Below are positions 54,001 through 54,061 of a stretch of 54,061 bases of DNA, one piece after another. The notes below the pieces were generated by a model that saw only the letters and a list, made by a program, of their open reading frames with translations, ran no database searches and had not been told where the DNA came from. Both the position numbers and the translations under genes were made by a program. Each line of letters starts with the position of its first letter. Within the stretch, counting starts at the first letter, position 1. Where the stretch lies: positions 1 through 54,061 of the forward strand of contig NZ_CAMYIC010000052.1 of NCBI RefSeq assembly GCF_947258355.1. Direction: 5' to 3'. This DNA comes from an uncultured Allomuricauda sp. GTDB taxonomy: Bacteria; Bacteroidota; Bacteroidia; Flavobacteriales; Flavobacteriaceae.

Positions 54001-54061
54001 ATGAAAACATTACAGTTTAGGGAGGCAATAGCCGAGGCTATGTCCGAAGAAATGCGAAGAG
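54001..54061 (+). CDS. Pyruvate dehydrogenase E1 component subunit beta, 5' end only
   Basis: Only the first 20 codons are in the window: MKTLQFREAIAEAMSEEMRR. This matches the usual start of Bacteroidota PDH E1 beta subunits (transketolase-like C-terminal family), which make acetyl-CoA together with E1 alpha, E2 and E3. The call rests on the N-terminal pattern alone, so a related 2-oxo acid dehydrogenase beta subunit is possible. It is divergent from etfB. Confidence 0.7.
   Translation, partial: MKTLQFREAIAEAMSEEMRR

Overview
The window looks like a chromosomal segment of a marine-type member of the family Flavobacteriaceae (phylum Bacteroidota). The evidence is lineage-typical content rather than a marker gene: a type IX secretion cargo with a gliding-motility C-terminal domain followed by PorP/SprF and OmpA genes, DUF6090, DUF6089 and DUF2797 proteins, an HPPK-deoxynucleoside kinase fusion, and promoters of the Bacteroidota form TTG-N20-TAnnTTTG. 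tRNA genes lack an encoded CCA. The genus cannot be fixed by reading alone.

Layout. 1-6343 (+): 3' part of a long surface protein (Calx-beta, TSP3, DUF11 and type B sorting domains), a PorP/SprF protein and an OmpA/PD40 protein, almost without gaps. 6345-10045 (-): an Nramp-like transporter without the usual metal motif and a secreted S9 peptidase. 10269-12708 (+): a GMC oxidoreductase with a ferredoxin-like cysteine motif and its Tat-type small subunit. 12794-15042 (-): a lipoprotein, a weak small ORF, a flavin reductase, tRNA-Leu and tRNA-Gly. 15118-19752: mutS (-), a SpoU methyltransferase (+), the folK-dNK fusion (-). 19822-25070 (+): sppA, a queuosine precursor transporter, an AsmA protein. 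25100-28999: DUF6090 and DUF2797 (-), a GH3 protein and a small alpha/beta hydrolase (+). 29004-36060 (-): clpX, clpP, tig, a four-TM membrane protein, a GDSL lipoprotein, a hydrolase, pdxJ. 36146-44207 (+): an envelope cluster of CBS protein, nadK, DUF6089, uppS, bamA, two skp-like genes and murI. 44209-53833: folA with a 2TM gene, a PLP enzyme (+), a CBM48 protein (+), then HAD, VOC, Dabb, thyA, a four-helix-bundle protein, a nucleoside transporter, a bifunctional nuclease and etfA/etfB (-). 54001-54061 (+): the first codons of a pyruvate dehydrogenase E1 beta gene.

How the genes work together. Most of the window is core metabolism and envelope biogenesis: undecaprenyl phosphate synthesis (uppS), D-glutamate supply (murI), outer membrane assembly (bamA plus two Skp-like chaperones), protein quality control (tig, clpP, clpX) and the folate/thymidylate pair folA and thyA. 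The accessory part is the type IX surface module at the left edge and the GMC dehydrogenase pair.

No defence island, prophage, CRISPR array, IS element or biosynthetic gene cluster was seen. The least explained signals are non-coding: a perfect 28-bp palindrome with a LacI-family-like core (28321-28348), a TGCATGCA palindrome shared by the etf/pdh intergenic region and the GDSL lipoprotein promoter, and dispersed inverted repeats next to trmH, tRNA-Gly and thyA.
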